Assembly: GCA_903929325.1 (NCBI GenBank)
Contig: CAIYUD010000218.1
Span: forward strand, 1 to 9,133
Direction of reading: 5' to 3'
DNA: 9,133 nucleotides
From: an uncultured Opitutia bacterium
GTDB taxonomy: Bacteria; Verrucomicrobiota; Verrucomicrobiia; Opitutales; UBA953
A model generated the notes under the pieces. It ran no database searches. It was given only the letters and a program-made list of their open reading frames with translations, and had not been told where the DNA came from. The translations under genes were made by a program, and so were the position numbers. Positions 5,555 to 9,133 of the stretch are shown here, one piece after another (positions within the stretch are counted from its first letter, which is position 1; the number at the start of each line of letters is the position of its first letter).

Positions 5555-8533
5555 TTACTTAGCGTCCGGTGCCTTGGGGGCTTCGGTCTTCGCCGATTCA
5601 CTGACTTCGCGATACACTGCGCCACCTGGGGTGACGACAACAGGATTCGAGAAGGTAGAACCATTGTTCACGCCAGGCAGCTTGCTACGCAGGGGTGAGC
5701 CGCCAGGTGAAATGAGGTTAGCCGTAACGAATACCATGAGGTTTCGCTTGCTCGTAGTCTTACCGTTGGAGCGGAAGGCTGTGCCGATAAGAGGAATGTC
5801 ACCAAGGATGGGGACCTTGTCGTTGACGGTCTTCACTTCTTCGCGGGTCAAACCACCAATCACGACGGTGGCTCCATCAAAGATGGTAACGTCGGTCGTG
5901 ACTTCGCGGTGGGAGAAGATGGGCTGGAAGAAGCCAGAAGGCACCGTGACGGTCGTGTTGCCTTGGATAGCGACCGAGGTACCGCCGTACTCCACAAAGC
6001 CTTCGAATTCGGTTACGTGCGGCTTAAGGTTAAGAGCGATGGAGTCGTCTTGTTGGACTGTAGGGGTCACTTCGAGGATCACACCGATGTCCTGCTCCTT
6101 AAAGTCTTGAGGTGTACCCGCTGTAATGGTGACACCGGCACCGCCTCCGCCATTTTGGGCATTACCACTGGACTGGCCGACGTTGGACTGGACGTCGCCA
6201 TAGGAGTCAGGGTAACGGAGGGTCTGCACAATGCGGATGGTCGCCGTCTTATTATCCACGACGGTCAAGCTCGGTGACGACATGAGGTCGGAACCGTTAT
6301 TTTGCTCAATCGCGCGAAGGAAGACGGTGAGGTCGTAAGAGCCGATTGTACCAACGAGGCCGGCAACCCCTGCGCCGCCGAAGTTATAACTTGGCGTGCC
6401 AAAGTTACCGCGATTGATAGCAGGAGGGCTATTTTGAATTTCAATCGCAGGGTTCTGCACGAGGGTTATCGCGCCCGTCGTAGGATCGGTCGTGGTGCTG
6501 CTGGTAGAAATACGTCCAGGATTGGAAACCGATGATTCGCCGAAAGCCTCATTGATGCCGCGGAGGCTTGTTTGCGCGCGAATGATTGTGCTCGCGCCAA
6601 CCGCCTTCGAAAGCTGCCAGTTAGTGGAGAGTTCGTTGAGCGTCTGCTCGTTGATTTCGATAAAGCGGGACTCGATGTGAACCTGCTTCGTGTCGGAATA
6701 GCGGCGAAGAATATTGCGGATGCGATCGAGGTTCTTGCGCGTTTGGGTAGCCGTGAGCATGGCACCATCCCAAGCAAGGGAGGCACCTTGAACTTCGAAG
6801 CTAACACCTGAACGACTGAAGAAGTTTTTGATAGCAACTTCGCGAGGGCTGGCACCGCTGTCACCCGTTGGGCCGGCACCTGCACCGGCACTGAATGGAC
6901 TGCTGGTACCTGAGCCTGCGGCGTTATTGGAAGTCGAGCTGATGCCCGTCATCTTGGTTACGGCAGCATCGGGAAGAGGGAAGAAGTCTGTCTCGAGGTC
7001 GCTGGAGCCAGAATCAGGGCGAACTTCGATGATACCATCGTTCACCGTGTAGGTGAAGTTCACTTGCTTGACGACGAATTCGAGGGCGCGATCGAGCGTA
7101 ACATTACGGAGCGTGATATTAACGCTGGGGTTACGTTTCTCAGGGTCAATGGGGACGATATTCACGCCCTTTGATTCCTTGTCGTAAGCTTGCGAGACGA
7201 TCACGAGCTGTTCGAGAGCGCGGTTTAAAGGAAGATCCTTAATATTGATTTCGGGAACCGTAATTTCTTTAAGCTTTTGCAGAACGGGGTCGAGCGAGGT
7301 GACAGTCGGACCGGTTTGCTCGCGGTTGTAAACTTCCGGAAGCTTCCAGGACTCATCCAGCAACTCGAGGAGTTTGCCCTTCGTCAGGTCACGATTCCAC
7401 TGGCCAGAGTTGTCGGAGAGCAATTTGCGGATACGTACTTGGTAAGCTTTCGATTCCGTATTGTAAGGTTGGTACTGAAGGACTTCGCGGTAGGTATCGA
7501 GAGCGCCTTGGTAATCACCGTAAAGATACTTCGCGCGACCTTTGACTAGCAATTCCTGGACCTTGTCGTCCTTGGCTTTCAGGCCAGGCGAAATTTCGTC
7601 GACACCGCGGAACGAAGGGTCTGCTTTGCGAGCTTTGTAAAGAGCGCTCAACCGATTGTAAGAGATGTCTTCGCTGCCCTTGGTGAGCACTTTGTATTGG
7701 TTCAGTAGATCAGGAACCTTGCCGAGTTCACGTGCTTCGATTGCACGGTTGATTAACTCAGCGATAATCAGCTTACGGATTTCGGTAATCTCTTCCTCGA
7801 TTGGGAGGGTGGAGATGTTGCGGGGGCGAAGCTTCGTGGCTTCGTCGAGAGAGACTTTTGCACCGTCGAGATCGCCGCGACGAACTTGTGAGCGAGCTTC
7901 GTCGACGAGGCGGTCGACGCCGTCGATTTTCTCTTGGTTCTTACGAGCGACTTCACGCATGCGCTGGTTGGCCATGCGCTCAACGTCGTCCCCGGAAGAA
8001 TCACGTGCGCCGATAATGTCTTGGCGAGCAAGGGAAACGCGGTCGCGGTAAACTTTTGCAGAAGTGTTATTGGGCAAAGCACGGGAAGCTTCGTCAATTA
8101 AGCGGAGTGCTTTATCGTACTGTCCAACGCTCGCTAAGCTATTGGCCTCATTAATCGCAGCTTCGACTTCGCTATAAAGCGCCTGGCGCTCACGCGTAAC
8201 TTCATCAATCAGTGCGACGTTGGTTGGGGCAGTTGGATTGGCGACATCAGGCTTATTAACCGGAGTGGGTTGAGTCGCTTTTTCAGCGGCAGCGAGTTCG
8301 GCTTCGATCGTGGCTAAACCTTCACGCGCACCGATATCCTTCTCATTCATCAAAAGTAATTGTTCGTAAGCCTTCTTGGCTCCGAGCAAGTCGCCGCGCT
8401 CTTGGGCAGCCACAGCTTTGTCGTGGAGCGCGTAGCGCTCGGCCTCAGGGGAGGCATCTTCGGCGAAGAGGAAGAATGCGGAAGCAACCAGTAGGGTTGT
8501 GCCGAATGTAAAATTACGAATGTAAGAACTCAT
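5555..8533 (-). CDS. TPR-containing type IV pilus-like secretin (Amuc_1098-type)
   Basis: This 992-residue protein should form the outer-membrane secretin ring of a type IV pilus-like or type II secretion-like machine. A signal peptide occupies about 1-24 (GTTLLVASAFFLFAEDA). TPR-like helical repeats lie near 34-70, 121-160, 205-237 and 325-360, where YLYGDYQGALDTYREVL is the clearest. A charged helical region lies between them. An STN/N0-like domain spans about 427-506 (ITVPEINIKDLPLNRALEQL to DGIIEVRP). A Gly/Ser/Ala linker (529-562) leads to an N1-like domain (562-628), an insert of about 80 residues (644-725), then the secretin core from about 730 to 942. The hallmark VPILGDIPLIGTAFR is at 907-921, with TIFDGATVVIGGL just before. 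The tail is Lys/Pro/Ala-rich. Length and the long TPR N-terminus fit the Verrucomicrobiota Amuc_1098 family rather than proteobacterial PilQ. The ATG overlaps the stop of the upstream pilus-like gene by 4 nt (ATGA), so translation is probably coupled. A strong terminator follows. Confidence 0.92.
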   Translation of the reverse strand: MSSYIRNFTFGTTLLVASAFFLFAEDASPEAERYALHDKAVAAQERGDLLGAKKAYEQLLLMNEKDIGAREGLATIEAELAAAEKATQPTPVNKPDVANPTAPTNVALIDEVTRERQALYSEVEAAINEANSLASVGQYDKALRLIDEASRALPNNTSAKVYRDRVSLARQDIIGARDSSGDDVERMANQRMREVARKNQEKIDGVDRLVDEARSQVRRGDLDGAKVSLDEATKLRPRNISTLPIEEEITEIRKLIIAELINRAIEARELGKVPDLLNQYKVLTKGSEDISYNRLSALYKARKADPSFRGVDEISPGLKAKDDKVQELLVKGRAKYLYGDYQGALDTYREVLQYQPYNTESKAYQVRIRKLLSDNSGQWNRDLTKGKLLELLDESWKLPEVYNREQTGPTVTSLDPVLQKLKEITVPEINIKDLPLNRALEQLVIVSQAYDKESKGVNIVPIDPEKRNPSVNITLRNVTLDRALEFVVKQVNFTYTVNDGIIEVRPDSGSSDLETDFFPLPDAAVTKMTGISSTSNNAAGSGTSSPFSAGAGAGPTGDSGASPREVAIKNFFSRSGVSFEVQGASLAWDGAMLTATQTRKNLDRIRNILRRYSDTKQVHIESRFIEINEQTLNELSTNWQLSKAVGASTIIRAQTSLRGINEAFGESSVSNPGRISTSSTTTDPTTGAITLVQNPAIEIQNSPPAINRGNFGTPSYNFGGAGVAGLVGTIGSYDLTVFLRAIEQNNGSDLMSSPSLTVVDNKTATIRIVQTLRYPDSYGDVQSNVGQSSGNAQNGGGGAGVTITAGTPQDFKEQDIGVILEVTPTVQQDDSIALNLKPHVTEFEGFVEYGGTSVAIQGNTTVTVPSGFFQPIFSHREVTTDVTIFDGATVVIGGLTREEVKTVNDKVPILGDIPLIGTAFRSNGKTTSKRNLMVFVTANLISPGGSPLRSKLPGVNNGSTFSNPVVVTPGGAVYREVSESAKTEAPKAPDAK

Positions 8534-9133
8534 CGGGTAGTAGTGGCTTTGCCGGTAGTTGAAGGAGGTGTAGTTGAAGGAGGGGGAGTTAAAGACGGTG
8601 ATGCTGACTTCGGGGTGGCCGTTGACGGCGTAGAATTTTTCGACTTCGGGTCTGCTGCTGGAGCAATAACTAGGGTCTCCGTAAGGGTCTTAGGACCCTT
8701 GCGCGGGTTAGGCGTAAAGGTTTTGTCAACTGTCACCGAGCCAGCCTGAAGGTCAACCCCTTTGACCACGAAGGTGGCCCCGCCATGTTCAAAGGTGGCC
8801 CCCTGGGCGTGGAACGTCCAACTCGGGGCCCCGCTGTCAGCCACAAGGATGATATCGAGCTGATCGGAAAATTCGACGGGCTTGATGTCATCAATTTCAA
8901 TCTCTTTTCCTAACTTTATGTCCTTCAGCCTCAATATGTTACGATTAGATGAGGCGCCATCTGCCCCTGTAAACTTTTCAGACCGGTAAGATAATGGCGT
9001 GACCCCTTCTTCGGAGTTCAGTTTACCGATATTCATGGAAACCGAGTTCTTGGTGTCTACGTTCTCAATAAAGAGGATGCGAGCTGTCTCAGGCTTGCCT
9101 GCTTGCGGCGCAATTGAACCCCGTAAAATTAAG
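8530..9133 (-). CDS. Pilus-like system protein upstream of the secretin, Amuc_1099-like (partial, N-terminus beyond right edge)
   Basis: The frame is open from the right edge (first full codon at 9132) to a TGA at 8530, giving about 200 residues. An ATG at 9036 exists, but the reading frame continues upstream with good protein-like sequence (LILRGSIAPQAGKPETARIL), so I take it as internal and the gene as cut by the window. The visible part looks like small beta-rich segments: RGSIAP with a following VDT, then LGKEIEIDD, then SWTFHAQGATFEHGGATFVVKGVD. It ends in a Pro/Ser/Thr-rich tail of about 50 residues. That fits a periplasmic accessory protein of a pilus or secretion system. The Amuc_1099 label rests mainly on its place directly before an Amuc_1098-type secretin, with a 4-nt ATGA overlap, and is an inference. 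No membrane segment is visible in this part; the N-terminus needed to judge export is outside the window. Confidence 0.7.
   Translation of the reverse strand, partial: LILRGSIAPQAGKPETARILFIENVDTKNSVSMNIGKLNSEEGVTPLSYRSEKFTGADGASSNRNILRLKDIKLGKEIEIDDIKPVEFSDQLDIILVADSGAPSWTFHAQGATFEHGGATFVVKGVDLQAGSVTVDKTFTPNPRKGPKTLTETLVIAPAADPKSKNSTPSTATPKSASPSLTPPPSTTPPSTTGKATTTR
8555..8583 (-). repeat. Short tandem repeat in the Pro/Ser/Thr tail
   Basis: The 14-nt word gtagttgaaggagg (plus-strand sense) occurs at 8555-8568 and again at 8570-8583, a period of 15 nt. On the coding strand it encodes two copies of PPSTT. It is in frame, so copy number could change without breaking the gene. Confidence 0.8.

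Noticed and set aside
5574..6277. Long plus-strand open frames opposite the secretin
   Set aside because: They are antisense to the conserved secretin core, a common effect of its codon usage.
8561..8590. Plus-strand GGAGG motifs as ribosome binding sites
   Set aside because: They are the complement of Pro codons in the PPSTT repeat of the minus-strand gene; no plus-strand gene follows.

Overview
The window looks like chromosomal core DNA from a member of Verrucomicrobiota, probably near class Opitutia. Two things point there: the secretin gene at the right end, preceded by a small pilus-like gene in the arrangement of the Akkermansia Amuc_1098/Amuc_1099 locus, and a GYF_2-YIP1 membrane protein at the left edge. 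The assignment is inferred from gene families, not from a marker gene. I see no mobile element, phage gene, CRISPR array or rRNA. Two genes run off the ends of the window.

Left part (1-1830, all minus strand). Read in the direction of transcription the order is tRNA-Thr(CGT), folE2 (GTP cyclohydrolase IB), tRNA-Arg(TCT), then a GYF_2-YIP1 membrane protein cut by the left edge. The tRNAs lie in the same direction as the protein genes and very close to them. The YIP1 start codon is only 9 nt after the encoded CCA end of tRNA-Arg.

Middle (1964-4561, plus strand). A CvpA-family membrane protein is followed by two adjacent, unrecognised genes. These two are paralogues of each other, and each is built from two copies of a helical module of about 90 residues. 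The first has a signal peptide and the second does not. The pair ends at a strong intrinsic terminator. This tandem pair is the least explained part of the window.

Right part (4571-9133, minus strand). The order of transcription is an Amuc_1099-like pilus protein (cut by the right edge), a 992-residue TPR-secretin of the Amuc_1098 type whose start overlaps the preceding stop by 4 nt (ATGA), an intrinsic terminator, and a standalone 5'-3' exonuclease / flap endonuclease. The secretin would form the outer-membrane pore of a type IV pilus-like machine. Its upstream neighbour probably acts in the periplasm with it. The exonuclease is separated from them by the terminator and has a housekeeping DNA-repair role.

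Most starts here lack a Shine-Dalgarno-like sequence, so several starts were chosen from domain content, signal peptides or tRNA boundaries.
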